From Crocinitomix sp. (GTDB taxonomy: Bacteria > Bacteroidota > Bacteroidia > Flavobacteriales_D > Crocinitomicaceae), in assembly GCA_013138735.1 (NCBI GenBank), contig WTCE01000026.1, positions 62,001 through 126,000 of the forward strand: a stretch of 64,000 nt of DNA. The letters are read 5' to 3'. Positions 16,981 through 26,381 of this stretch are shown here, piece after piece. A program made the position numbers and the translations under genes. The first letter of the stretch is position 1. Each line of letters opens with the position of its first letter. The notes under the pieces were generated by a model. That model ran no database searches and was not told the DNA's origin. It worked only from the letters and a program-made list of their open reading frames with translations.

Positions 16981-18108
16981 ATGAAAAAGATTTTATTCGC
17001 ATTAATTTTAAGCTTTGGCTTTATAAATGCAAATTCTCAAATCGTGGAAGAGTATGGCGGTGGGTATGTTTCAGACAATACAGTATTGGATAAAATAGAC
17101 ATTGAGGAAGTAGGCAGATCCATTCATGTTGCTTCTGTAGAGGAAGGCAAATTAAGAGTGAGACGTTTCTATAGAGGGAAATGGGAAGAGTTTGATCAAA
17201 CACCAATTGAGGGCATTTTCAAATTGAAAGCACTGGAAATTTTTGCATACAAAGCAGTTCCTTATGTGTTTTGCTATTATGATGATAAAATGTCAGTAAT
17301 AAGAGCGATTGATGATAAATGGGAATATGTAGGTGAAAAAGATTTTGGAGTTGGAAGTATTAATAATCCTGAATTTTCGGTAATTGGTGAAGAGGCATAT
17401 GTTATTTATGAAGACAAGGATTATGAAATGATTCGTATGTTTTCGCTTTTAGACGAGACATGGTATGATGTTGATGTTATGCCTATGGAAGGTGTAAAAT
17501 CGTATAAACTTGCTGCAAATTTTCGTGGTGATTTATTTATGGCGGTGATGGATGCAGAGGGCATTATCATCAAAGAAGTTGATCAATTGATCGCCTCTAT
17601 GGATGAATGGAACGATTTGACTAAAAAAATCAAACTAGAGGATATTGCAAGAATTGATGATTTTGAGTTTGTTGAAAACAAGGCTTATATCACTTATTCA
17701 ACTACTACTGGCCCTGTTATTATTTCATTAGAAGACTTGTCGAAAAAATGGGAAACTATTGAAGATGCAGCTGATGCAGAGGTTCCTTTTGAATTGGGTA
17801 AAGCAGATTATAACTTGAATATTTCTGAATACCATTTCTTTACTTCAATGAGCAGTACGGGAATTCCACAATACGTTAAGAACAACAAAAGAGGTGTTTG
17901 GGGTGCAGTAACAAATCTTTCAGATAAGAAAGCTAAGTCACTTGCATCTTGCGAATACCGTAACATAATTTACGCGGCTTATGTTGATAATGCCACGGGT
18001 AAATTAATGGTAAAGAAAATTGAAAAGGGCGAATTAGAGGATAACAAAAAACCTGTAGTTCCGACTAAAGACGACAAGAAAGACGACAAGAAGAAAAAGA
18101 AGAAGTAA
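16981..18108 (+). CDS. secreted protein with Lys-rich tail
   Basis: 375 residues from the ATG at 16981, which gives a clean signal peptide (MKKILFALILSFGFINANSQ); a start at 16933 would put 16 residues in front of it. The body has repeated Trp/Tyr-containing beta units about 45 residues long (GKWEEFDQTPIEGIFKLKAL, DKWEYVGEKDFGVGSI, ETWYDVDVMPMEGVKSYKLA), consistent with a beta-propeller. The last 20 residues are almost only Lys and Asp. No T9SS domain. Function unknown. It is followed by a tandem hairpin array. A target of the neighbouring LytTR system is possible. Confidence 0.75.
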   Translation: MKKILFALILSFGFINANSQIVEEYGGGYVSDNTVLDKIDIEEVGRSIHVASVEEGKLRVRRFYRGKWEEFDQTPIEGIFKLKALEIFAYKAVPYVFCYYDDKMSVIRAIDDKWEYVGEKDFGVGSINNPEFSVIGEEAYVIYEDKDYEMIRMFSLLDETWYDVDVMPMEGVKSYKLAANFRGDLFMAVMDAEGIIIKEVDQLIASMDEWNDLTKKIKLEDIARIDDFEFVENKAYITYSTTTGPVIISLEDLSKKWETIEDAADAEVPFELGKADYNLNISEYHFFTSMSSTGIPQYVKNNKRGVWGAVTNLSDKKAKSLASCEYRNIIYAAYVDNATGKLMVKKIEKGELEDNKKPVVPTKDDKKDDKKKKKK

Positions 18109-18120
18109 GAAAATAGAAAA

Positions 18121-18505
18121 GTCCCAGTAGCGCATTTCGAGAACCTCAATGTGCTACTGGGACTTAATTCAATACTTCTATAAACTTAGCACAACGTAGC
18201 GCATTTCGAGAGCCTCAATGTGCTACGGGCACTTAATTCAACACTTTAATATTCTTAGCAAAGCGCAGATCAACAACCTAACCTCAATGTGCTACTGGTA
18301 CTTAATTCAATACTTTAATAATCTTAGCACGGCGCATTTCGAGAGCCTCAATGTGCTACGGGCACTTAATCAATAGTTCTATAAACGCGACACAGCTAAT
18401 CATCTCAACCTCAATGTGCAACGGGATTTTATTCAACACTTGTATAAACTTAGCACGGCGCAGCTCATCAACCTAAAGTCAATGCGCTACTAGTACTTTT
18501 TTTAA
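18121..18505 (+). repeat. six tandem ~66-bp hairpin repeats
   Basis: Six degenerate copies of a unit containing TCAATGTGCTAC, at 18146, 18215, 18284, 18348, 18411 and (as TCAATGCGCTAC) 18479, so periods of 69, 69, 64, 63 and 68 bp. Copies 1, 2 and 4 also hold GCGCATTTCGAG on the left, so the unit folds as GTAGCGCA/TGTGCTAC; in copy 1 the stem extends outward to CCCAG/CTGGG. Spacers share ACTTAATTCAA and ATAAACTTAGCAC. The array fills most of the 477-bp gap between convergent genes; no protein is encoded. Confidence 0.8.
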
Positions 18506-18526
18506 ATCTTAGAAATAGATATACCT

Positions 18527-18552
18527 GCTCAGTTTGAAACTGGGCTTTTTTT
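18527..18552 (+). terminator. rho-independent terminator
   Basis: Stem GCTCAGTT/AACTGGGC followed by seven T; it ends the plus-strand unit after the tandem hairpin array. Confidence 0.75.
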
Positions 18553-18585
18553 ATGCTGTGAAATTTGATGTTAATCTGAGTTAAA

Positions 18586-18981
18586 TTATTTTGCTGTGCT
18601 TATATCGAAAGCAATTTTCTTCAATTCATCTTGTGAAAGTGTGAGTTTTTCATTTGCAAAATTCATATCAGCCATTTGATTAATTGGCACTAAATGAATA
18701 TGTGCATGTGGAACTTCTAACCCGATAACCGTTACACCAATTCGATTAAATGATGGAAACACGAGTTTAATTTTGTGTGCAACTTGTTTTGCGAAAATCA
18801 TCATTTCTCCCAATAATTCATCTTCCACATCAAAGATATAGTCCACTTCTTTTTTAGGAATCACTAAGGTGTGCCCTTTCTGCAAAGGTGAAATATCAAG
18901 AAAAGCGAAAAATTTATCATTCTCCGCAACTACGTGCGCCGGTATCTCTCCGTTAATGATTTTTGTAAAAATTGAGGCCAT
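18586..18981 (-). CDS. HIT family nucleotide-binding protein
   Basis: 131 residues of the histidine-triad superfamily (Hint/FHIT-like), which hydrolyse AMP or ADP conjugates. The catalytic triad is HAHIHLVPI near residues 96-104; the N-terminal MASIFTKIINGEIPAHVVAE and LVIPKKEVDYIFD are typical Hint features. Cytoplasmic. The start overlaps the last base of the greA stop codon, so the pair is cotranscribed. Confidence 0.94.
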   Translation of the reverse strand: MASIFTKIINGEIPAHVVAENDKFFAFLDISPLQKGHTLVIPKKEVDYIFDVEDELLGEMMIFAKQVAHKIKLVFPSFNRIGVTVIGLEVPHAHIHLVPINQMADMNFANEKLTLSQDELKKIAFDISTAK

Positions 18982-19454
18982 TATCTCGTGATTTCTAAAA
19001 TTTCGAATTGCATTATGCCATTTGGCACTTGAATGTCAGCAATATCACCAACAGTTTTACCTAACAGTCCTTTTCCTATTGGAGAGTCTACTGATATTTT
19101 CTTTGCCTTAAGGTCAGCTTCATTTTCAGCAACCAAGGTGTAAACTAATTCCATTCCGTTTCCAACGTTTTTAATTTTGACATTACTCAAAATTAAGGCC
19201 TTGGATGTATCTAAGTCCGAATCATCTAATACTCGGGCATTGGAAACAATGTTTTCTAATTTATTTATTTTAGCTTCTAATAAGCCTTGGGCTTCTTTCG
19301 CTGCATCATATTCGGCATTTTCTGATAAATCTCCTTTATCAATTGCTTCTCCAATTTGCTCGGAAAGACTAGGACGAAGCACAGTTTTCATATGCTTCAA
19401 TTCAGCCTTCAATTTATCGTATCCCTCTTGGGTATAATAGTCTAATTCTGACAT
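18981..19454 (-). CDS. greA: transcription elongation factor GreA
   Basis: 157 residues, normal length. The N-terminal coiled coil (about 8-75) carries the family signature GDLSENAEYDAAKEAQG with the acidic tip residues that stimulate transcript cleavage in backtracked RNA polymerase; the C-terminal FKBP-like domain shows SPIGKGLLGKTVGD. A perfect -7 box (19510-19517) and a hairpin at the presumed mRNA 5' end precede it. The HIT gene follows in the same transcript. Confidence 0.97.
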   Translation of the reverse strand: MSELDYYTQEGYDKLKAELKHMKTVLRPSLSEQIGEAIDKGDLSENAEYDAAKEAQGLLEAKINKLENIVSNARVLDDSDLDTSKALILSNVKIKNVGNGMELVYTLVAENEADLKAKKISVDSPIGKGLLGKTVGDIADIQVPNGIMQFEILEITR

Positions 19455-19476
19455 CTTTATTGTTTTTAAAACGTAA

Positions 19477-19517
19477 CAAGAGAGCCTTTGTTAAGACTCT
19501 CTTGAATAACAAATATA
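19477..19517 (-). promoter_or_regulatory. greA promoter -7 box and 5' hairpin
   Basis: Minus-strand TATATTTG (19510-19517) matches TAnnTTTG. Directly downstream, CAAGAGAG (19497-19504 read on minus) pairs with CTCTCTTG (19477-19484), an 8-bp perfect stem with a 12-nt loop. The stem could instead be a weak terminator for the PorV-like gene that ends at 19599. Confidence 0.5.
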
Positions 19518-19598
19518 TGAAATAAATTTTACCTATCCTAGCATTTAATGGATCGCTCTCCCTGTCAATAATTGCTAGATTTCAACAACGAATTCTAG

Positions 19599-20627
19599 TT
19601 ACTCTAATTGAAATTTAAGCCCAAATGAATGCATCCCTGCAAATAATCTCGTTTGCCTATAGGCATAGTGAAGCCCTAATTTATTCTGATCATTTGAATC
19701 CACAATATTTATGGAAAATCCAGCCGTCAAACCAGTCCCATTTAAATTGGGAATACTCCCATGCGTATAAAAATCAAGGGATAGATTTTCGTATACATAA
19801 CCTACCATAGCATTCAAATGCATTATTTCAAGCTTCTTTTTGTAATGAAAACCTAGTTTAAACTGATTCTTATAAAAGGGAGTAAGCGAAGTTGCTGCCG
19901 CAACTGTTACTTCCCGCCTCCTTTGCATTTTAAATTCATAGCTCCCTCCAACACTAAAAAGTGCTGGCATTTCTGCCGCCAAACCTTGTAATGAATCTGG
20001 CGTATTGCCAAGGACAAAGAAACTTCCCTTTTCTCCAAACCTCAGATCAGGACCAATATTTTTTACGGTGGCACCAATTTTAAACTGATTGTTTTTACCT
20101 GCCACATATTGCACACCTGCATCAAATGCTATTCCACTTCCACGGATATTAAACGCAGTTTGAGAAATATATTTCACATTGATTCCGGTGGAAACTGAAT
20201 TAGAGAACTGTCTGGCAAAACCAATGTTCAAGTTGGAATAATGCGACGTCGTTATCAATGACTGACCAATTGGGTTAACCGTTTCCTCATTGCGAGAACT
20301 TGTCGTCATTCCAGTTACAGCGATTGTATTCTTTTCGCCTATTTTTTGCGCAAAACCCAAATTATTTGATCGAATTCCGAACGAACCTAGTCCAGTAATT
20401 CGATCAAAAGTTAGTTCTGTTCCATTAACTGAGGTTAAACCTGCAATATTCAAATGAACCGCATTTAATCCTTCGACTCCTGCCACATTTGCACCTGCCC
20501 ATGCCGCTGAATTCGAATATGGATTGACTAAAAGCTCCATAGCACCCACTTTATTCCCTTGACATAGCGCTGCGCTTGTCAAGAAACAGGCGGTGGTCAA
20601 TAAAACATTTTTCAGAATCAAATTCAT
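19599..20627 (-). CDS. PorV/PorQ family outer-membrane protein (copy 2)
   Basis: 342 residues from the ATG at 20627 (a TTG at 20636 is also in frame). Signal peptide ending near ALCQG, then the family opening GAMELLVNPYSNSAAWAGAN and a beta-barrel of alternating strands ending SFGLKFQLE. PorV-type barrels shuttle T9SS cargo to the attachment complex on the outer membrane, and many paralogues accompany single cargo proteins. It lies 19 bp after the large secreted protein gene at 20647 and is a paralogue of the copy at 25271, sharing SNLNIGFARQFSNS and YRQTRLFAGMHS. Confidence 0.88.
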   Translation of the reverse strand: MNLILKNVLLTTACFLTSAALCQGNKVGAMELLVNPYSNSAAWAGANVAGVEGLNAVHLNIAGLTSVNGTELTFDRITGLGSFGIRSNNLGFAQKIGEKNTIAVTGMTTSSRNEETVNPIGQSLITTSHYSNLNIGFARQFSNSVSTGINVKYISQTAFNIRGSGIAFDAGVQYVAGKNNQFKIGATVKNIGPDLRFGEKGSFFVLGNTPDSLQGLAAEMPALFSVGGSYEFKMQRRREVTVAAATSLTPFYKNQFKLGFHYKKKLEIMHLNAMVGYVYENLSLDFYTHGSIPNLNGTGLTAGFSINIVDSNDQNKLGLHYAYRQTRLFAGMHSFGLKFQLE

Positions 20628-20646
20628 GCAGGTCAATATTATTGTT

Positions 20647-23600
20647 TTATAAGTTATCTAAATCTGGTTGTCTCAGCACACCAAACCATTTCATAATCTT
20701 TTCGTGCTCAACCATGTTTCCATTTTCATCTGGTACTTCAATTTTAACGTGAATTATGTAGGCTCCACCTGCAATGGGTATGCTTCTATGATTCCGTAAG
20801 TCCCAATCAAGAGAGGTTAATGGATCGTCCTTAACGAACCTGCGTACTAAGGCACCTTGCATATTGAAAATCGTCACTTCACAGCGCTCAGGCAAGTTTG
20901 TGAATTTTACGCGATTATCCCGTTTGCCAGTTTCATAAGAGCTATACGCGTAATATGGATTTGGCACAACGTTTATATTATCAATTACTGAGATCAATCG
21001 ATTCGCATCATTTGTATAGGAAGGATTTTCAAATCCAAATTGATACATTGGAAAGCCTTCATTTTCACCATTGACCATACGTTCAACATAAGGCATCTTA
21101 ATTCTTGCGCTAATCTTCACATCAGTTGCCAATAAATCTTGATTTTCTGCCAACATTGGCTCCGTTACCCACAAACACGTTTTCCACGCTTTTCTGTACT
21201 CTACTCTTTTAAGATCATCATCCAGTTCAGATTCAAAACGTGCACGTAGCCATTCTCCATGATCATAGGCCGTCGCGCTGTTAACGCCTTCGGCTTTTTC
21301 CCCAAAAACATAAACATAATGCATCCCTCCAAATAATGGATTACCCGCATTGTCGCTATAATTTGAGGTAGGGTTCCAAATCATGTCGTCGCCATTGTCA
21401 CCTTTTAACCATGAATTTTCAGCAAATACCATGTTTAAACGAGCACCTGTGCTTACATCCATAGCATAACCTGGAAACCAACCCATACCTGTTTCATTTG
21501 TTAAATTTGCTTCGCTAGCCACACCGCCTTGGGCCGCACTCAATCCTTGTTTATCGACAGATGCATCACTACGCGGCTGCAAAATATAATCGCCGTGTTC
21601 TGTATTAATCGGATTATCATTAATCTCTATCACTGGACATCTAGACCATTTTGACTTATCTGATGTCATGATAATATCTACATCATGCAATTCTTCTAAA
21701 GACAAGGCTGTTTGAATTTCATCTACCCCTAAAAACCACGATTCATTATTTCTAAACCAAGATGTACTTGGATCATCTCCAGGAAAACCAAATGGACTGC
21801 CATAAACGCCTTTTGCTACAAATTTAAATGGCGCAATTCCTCCATCCAGCATTTGTTCATACAACTGGTCGGTTTTATCCAAGGTTGTATGATCATCATA
21901 ATGCCCTGGCTGATAAATCCATCTCGCTGGAATATTTTCCGGGTTATCGTCAGGATCTGATTGATACTCATCACTATTCCCGGTTAAAATCCAATTTGAT
22001 GGATAAAAGCTATCATCATCTTGAACGAAACTCACCCATCTTTCTGAAGAATCTAAAAAGGAGATTGTTGCTCCTATTGGTTCAGTATATGCCAAGGATT
22101 TGTTGCCAATATAATAATGCTGATTGATTCGAACAGAGATTCCCCATTCCAAAATCAGCTGTTCACGCGAAACCGAAATTTCTTTTTCAGAGTAAATGGT
22201 GTCACGTTGTCCATCTGATAAGCGTTCAATCCAATAAAGATCTTCATTTATACTAGCTGAATCTTTACCAAAACCTAAAGTATATTGTCCTCCTTTAAGG
22301 TTTAGGGGATCGATTACTTTAACATCAATTGGACCAGCACCACTTTTGTAGGTTGGATGATCCACATGCCCATTGGCTAAAATTTGTGTAACTGTTTCTT
22401 GAGACAGCTCTGTAAATGCACCACCATTTCCTAATCCTTCAATTAGTGTGATTTCGGGTTGGAAACCATAACTAGTTGTAAATACTCGTCCGTCAGCTTC
22501 TGGTGAAGGATCGTGTGGAATTCCAACCACGGATTCTATTGACGATCCAGTTGCTGTTATACGCGATCTAAAATAGGGTTGTTTCTGACCGTAAATCCCA
22601 ATTGGATCATCCGCCACATACTTTAAAAATTCATTTTGCGCATAAGAAACTGCAAGGAAATAATATTTCTGATGATTCACCAAGACGCGATCTTCAAAAG
22701 CGAATAAATCCTCAGTAACAGTGAACGATCTACGAATACCGGCATCCAATGGAAACTCCCCAGCAGGCTCAACCATAACAGCTGGAATCGACAATCCAAT
22801 TTCTTCATCAAAGGTATAGTTGACCAATTTACCAACACCATTTTTAACGTCAGTTTGGGCCACTAATCTTGCTTTATCTAAATTACCGATATCAGTAATG
22901 GATGATACAGCATCTCGCATTTGATAAATTTGAAATCCTTCAAATCTAAATTTATTATCATATACAATTCCTGAATCAAGTAACTCGTCTGGTGTTTTGA
23001 TTCTAAAATCTTCAGCAACATAATCCTCTATTGCGGGAACACCATTCGGGTCAGACAAGAATAGAATAAGTTCATTTTCCATTTCTTGAATTGTTAAAAC
23101 GGGGGGCAATGGCGGCTCTAGTACCTCAAAACAGTTGTCAAATAAATCCTGTGCTTTGGTATCTGCCCTTTTTAATGCTCGAATTGGTGCTTCAACATCC
23201 GTTTCGGAACTTTGGCCAATAACCACACCAACTGTGATGTTATTTACAGCACCTGGTTTTAGTTCGAACGGTCCTGCAGATTGAATGAACCTTCTATCTT
23301 CTGGAGGTGTATCTGCCGTTATTTCTGACCAATTTGCCGGAGCCGGAACTGCCGCTGGATAGGTTGACCAGCCCAATGGATCTGAATCACCGGGAAACAT
23401 AAAGCGCGTAGGCACATCTGAAGAACCTCCGTTAAAACCATCACCACCATAAGTCATAGGTTGGCCATTCCGCCATAAACCTTTCATATAATTATAATGT
23501 TCTGCTGCAGTTGTCGGATCACCATTATTGCCAGTTGAATTGTTATAATAAACAAAGCGTTGCATTCCAAATCGTTCATTATCTGGAACTCCATCACCAT

Positions 23601-24888
23601 AACCAATTCCTAAACCAGCGTAGGGCATTCCTTTTTTCGCATATACCAGTGGCATTAGCGCAATAGGTTCTGTCGAGTCAGGCACTTCTTTATAAAGTGG
23701 ATTATCTATGCCATCCTTATCTTGATAAGGACCTTCGAAAAAATCAATCCCTACAGCAGGCACATTGTTTCCGTAAGGAGTTTGTGCACCTTGTCCAATA
23801 TCAGTTACATCTGCATTGTAGCAATAGCCCAGTCCTCGTTTCACATCACAACCAACATAGTCATTTTTGGCAAAACCAATATCTGGATCAACGTACTGAC
23901 CGAAATAGGTGTTTTTTAATGTTTGTGTTCCTCTGTTGATTAATTCATAGTTATAGAAGGTCATATCATTTACTTCATCATCAGTTGCAAAGGAAAAGGC
24001 TTGAGCTCGTATTTCCATCCCAATAGGATCTCCACCTGTTTCGGTATGAATATTTCCTTTATCATTAAATACCCACCAGTGTGTTTCATCACCATAAAGT
24101 GTCACTCTACGATCATTTTTACAGCTCACATCTCCTTCGAGATCAAACCAAGGGTAATCTCCATCTTCCATTGGCCGATAGAGTCCATTTGCTGGTTGAC
24201 CTGGTGATGAATTATCGTAAAAAGGTGCAAGGTATTTATCCTGTCCTATTGATTCGTCGCCATGTGCCGGCCAGTCTCTTATTTTGTCCATCAATGCCTC
24301 ATCAGGGTATAGTACTTCCTCACAATCTTCTAAACTAGAATGTCCGCGATCACAATTCCACCAACGGATGAATTCCTCAACTTCTACTTTTCGAATTGAG
24401 AAAAATTTGTCATATTCATTGCAAAATGAATCAAAAATTATAGCGGATCCGAAGGGTCTTACCATATTTACATCAGAGTCTTGCGGAATAGAAGGATCGT
24501 AATTCCCATCACTTTGATTCAGTTCTTGTAGGGGTCCTGGCCAAAAGTCATTTCCATCTTGTCGGTATCTGTGCGCTGCCAATTTTAACTGACCGTTAGG
24601 ATCTTCTCCCCCCATCCATAGGGCACCAGAAAAAATAACGAAGCTATTGCTTCCCTTTGGATATTCATACCCTGCCTGAGATGTAGCACGATCTTCCCAA
24701 AGAAACCCAGCGGTTTCAACAACGGCACGAATGTTATTTAATTCAAGAAAGATCTTTTCGCTTGCTGGCGAACAAACCGCTGCCCTTGAATCTGTTGACG
24801 GAGTTGAATTTCGGGAATTGATAAATATGTCCGCAAAGACCAGATTTGCACTAAAAATGGCAAAAACAATTAAAATCGACTTTTTCAT
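20647..24888 (-). CDS. large secreted surface protein (copy 2)
   Basis: 1413 residues. Signal peptide 1-19, then an extracellular beta-rich protein with many Asp/Gly-Asp motifs (GDGVPDNERFGMQRFVYYNN, GDDSFYP), which may bind calcium. The C-terminal ~110 residues resemble a FlgD/T9SS-type beta domain (INVVPNPYYAYSSYETGKRD, CEVTIFNMQGALVR, IPIAGGAYIIHVKI) but carry an extra tail FGVLRQPDLDNL. It is a full-length paralogue of 26382-30593, with identical runs such as CEVTIFNMQGALVR and VGIPHDPSPEADGRVFTTSY. Paired with the PorV/PorQ-like gene directly downstream, which suggests a cargo-barrel pair. Substrate unknown. Confidence 0.85.
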   Translation of the reverse strand: MKKSILIVFAIFSANLVFADIFINSRNSTPSTDSRAAVCSPASEKIFLELNNIRAVVETAGFLWEDRATSQAGYEYPKGSNSFVIFSGALWMGGEDPNGQLKLAAHRYRQDGNDFWPGPLQELNQSDGNYDPSIPQDSDVNMVRPFGSAIIFDSFCNEYDKFFSIRKVEVEEFIRWWNCDRGHSSLEDCEEVLYPDEALMDKIRDWPAHGDESIGQDKYLAPFYDNSSPGQPANGLYRPMEDGDYPWFDLEGDVSCKNDRRVTLYGDETHWWVFNDKGNIHTETGGDPIGMEIRAQAFSFATDDEVNDMTFYNYELINRGTQTLKNTYFGQYVDPDIGFAKNDYVGCDVKRGLGYCYNADVTDIGQGAQTPYGNNVPAVGIDFFEGPYQDKDGIDNPLYKEVPDSTEPIALMPLVYAKKGMPYAGLGIGYGDGVPDNERFGMQRFVYYNNSTGNNGDPTTAAEHYNYMKGLWRNGQPMTYGGDGFNGGSSDVPTRFMFPGDSDPLGWSTYPAAVPAPANWSEITADTPPEDRRFIQSAGPFELKPGAVNNITVGVVIGQSSETDVEAPIRALKRADTKAQDLFDNCFEVLEPPLPPVLTIQEMENELILFLSDPNGVPAIEDYVAEDFRIKTPDELLDSGIVYDNKFRFEGFQIYQMRDAVSSITDIGNLDKARLVAQTDVKNGVGKLVNYTFDEEIGLSIPAVMVEPAGEFPLDAGIRRSFTVTEDLFAFEDRVLVNHQKYYFLAVSYAQNEFLKYVADDPIGIYGQKQPYFRSRITATGSSIESVVGIPHDPSPEADGRVFTTSYGFQPEITLIEGLGNGGAFTELSQETVTQILANGHVDHPTYKSGAGPIDVKVIDPLNLKGGQYTLGFGKDSASINEDLYWIERLSDGQRDTIYSEKEISVSREQLILEWGISVRINQHYYIGNKSLAYTEPIGATISFLDSSERWVSFVQDDDSFYPSNWILTGNSDEYQSDPDDNPENIPARWIYQPGHYDDHTTLDKTDQLYEQMLDGGIAPFKFVAKGVYGSPFGFPGDDPSTSWFRNNESWFLGVDEIQTALSLEELHDVDIIMTSDKSKWSRCPVIEINDNPINTEHGDYILQPRSDASVDKQGLSAAQGGVASEANLTNETGMGWFPGYAMDVSTGARLNMVFAENSWLKGDNGDDMIWNPTSNYSDNAGNPLFGGMHYVYVFGEKAEGVNSATAYDHGEWLRARFESELDDDLKRVEYRKAWKTCLWVTEPMLAENQDLLATDVKISARIKMPYVERMVNGENEGFPMYQFGFENPSYTNDANRLISVIDNINVVPNPYYAYSSYETGKRDNRVKFTNLPERCEVTIFNMQGALVRRFVKDDPLTSLDWDLRNHRSIPIAGGAYIIHVKIEVPDENGNMVEHEKIMKWFGVLRQPDLDNL

Positions 24889-25270
24889 AACCTTTATATT
24901 TAGTTAATAGATAAAAGTCGAACCTACACCTAGATTGAAAAATGGGCAAACTAACGCTAAATAATCCTCTATAAAATCGCAGAAGAGCGTTAGTTCTTTA
25001 AATGGAATAGAAAGAATTTAGGAAAGAATGATCGCAATTTCCAAAAATTGATTCGCTTATCGCAATAAAACGAATACCTTTTAATCTATTTCAATTAAAA
25101 GTCGAACATACACCTGATCTAACTGTAAAGGATGCTAGCCTGATGCTAGCGTGAAAGCGTGCTCAATGCACTTCTGGGTTAATGACCACCTTGGGGCGGT
25201 TATTGTTTTAATTCTTATTCTGCCATCCTTACATTCGCATTAGTAAGGATGGCGGAATAAGTAATACTTA
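24889..25270. other. intergenic region with inverted repeats and receptor-tail-like repeats
   Basis: 382 bp between the two cargo/barrel pairs. It contains an IR AACTAACGCT/AGCGTTAGTT (24949-24995), a doubled GATGCTAGC (25133, 25144), and a 16-bp IR beginning ATTCTGCCATCC (arms 25217-25232 and 25243-25258, one mismatch) that may terminate transcription after the barrel gene. TAAAAGTCGAACCTACACCT (24912) recurs at 25098 with one mismatch; both resemble the coding end of the TonB receptor at 30627. No ORF of note. Confidence 0.6.
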
Positions 25271-26347
25271 TTATAATATTTCTATTGACAATCCAATTGA
25301 GTGAACTCCATTGAACAATCTTGTTTGGCGATAAGAATATTGAATTCCTAACATACTTTTACTTTTTCCAACAATTGCATCAACTGAAACTCCTGCTGTT
25401 AAACCACTCAACGCTGTTACACGTGAATTATATCCAAACTCTTTTTGAAACAAACCTGTTTCATATACATAACCAGCCATTAAATTAAATCTTGCTTTCT
25501 CTAATTCCATTCCATAATTCAAACCTAGGCGGTATTGATCACTTGAAAAAGAGTTAGCAGAAAAAGCTAAAGCTAAAGTTAACTGATTTGTTTCAGTAAA
25601 GTTAAAGTCATAAGATCCACCAATTGAAAGTAGTGAAGGCATCTCAAACGTAGCTGATCTTTGCTCCAACGTTGCTAAATCACCTGTATTAGGGTACATC
25701 ACTTGAATTCCAAGTCCATCACCATTAAAGCTCATTGTTGGTCCGATATTTTTTAAAGCAATACCGAATTTCATTTGATCTTCTTCACCAGTTACATATC
25801 TAATTCCAGCATCAATTGCAACTCCAGTACCTTTTAAATCAGCAATAGATTCAGAAATTACTTTGAAATTAATTCCACCGTAAATAGAATTAGAGAATTC
25901 ACGTGCATATCCAACATTAAAGTTTGAATATGTTGGTGAAAACGATCCAATTCCTCCTTCAGGTAGTGCTACCGTTGTAATATCGATATCGCCAAAAGTC
26001 ATTGCCATTACCGTTACTGAAATTACACTACTTTCAGAAATTCGCTGAGCGAAACCTGCAGAGTTAATATTGATTCCAGCACCGCCTAGCCAATTCGTTC
26101 TATCAAATCGAATTTGTGTCTTGTCCGTAAAGGCAAGGCCTGCGATATTTGTGAACACGGCATCTATGCCATTTGCACAAGCAACTCCTGCATCTCCCCA
26201 AGCCGCACTGCGCGCCCAAGGATTGATGAGCAATTCAGTTGCTCCCGCAGAACCAACTCTATCACCATTCCCAGCAAAGGCCGCACTACTCAAACCGAGT
26301 GCTACTGTTGCTAAAAATGTGTTTTTAATTAATTTATTTACTTTCAT
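25271..26347 (-). CDS. PorV/PorQ family outer-membrane protein (copy 1)
   Basis: 358 residues from the ATG at 26347 (a TTG at 26353 is in frame). Signal peptide ending AAFAG, then GATELLINPWARSAAWGDAG, the same opening as the copy at 19599, and a barrel ending SIGLSIEIL. Expected role: outer-membrane carrier of T9SS cargo, most likely for the large secreted protein whose gene ends 34 bp upstream. Gene order receptor, cargo, barrel on one strand suggests an operon from 34388. Confidence 0.88.
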   Translation of the reverse strand: MKVNKLIKNTFLATVALGLSSAAFAGNGDRVGSAGATELLINPWARSAAWGDAGVACANGIDAVFTNIAGLAFTDKTQIRFDRTNWLGGAGININSAGFAQRISESSVISVTVMAMTFGDIDITTVALPEGGIGSFSPTYSNFNVGYAREFSNSIYGGINFKVISESIADLKGTGVAIDAGIRYVTGEEDQMKFGIALKNIGPTMSFNGDGLGIQVMYPNTGDLATLEQRSATFEMPSLLSIGGSYDFNFTETNQLTLALAFSANSFSSDQYRLGLNYGMELEKARFNLMAGYVYETGLFQKEFGYNSRVTALSGLTAGVSVDAIVGKSKSMLGIQYSYRQTRLFNGVHSIGLSIEIL

Positions 26348-26381
26348 CTTCAATGAATTTCAAATTAATACTTTAAATATC

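Noticed and set aside
18121-18505. Tandem hairpin units as CRISPR
   Set aside because: The repeats diverge strongly and the linkers between them are themselves similar to each other, unlike spacers.
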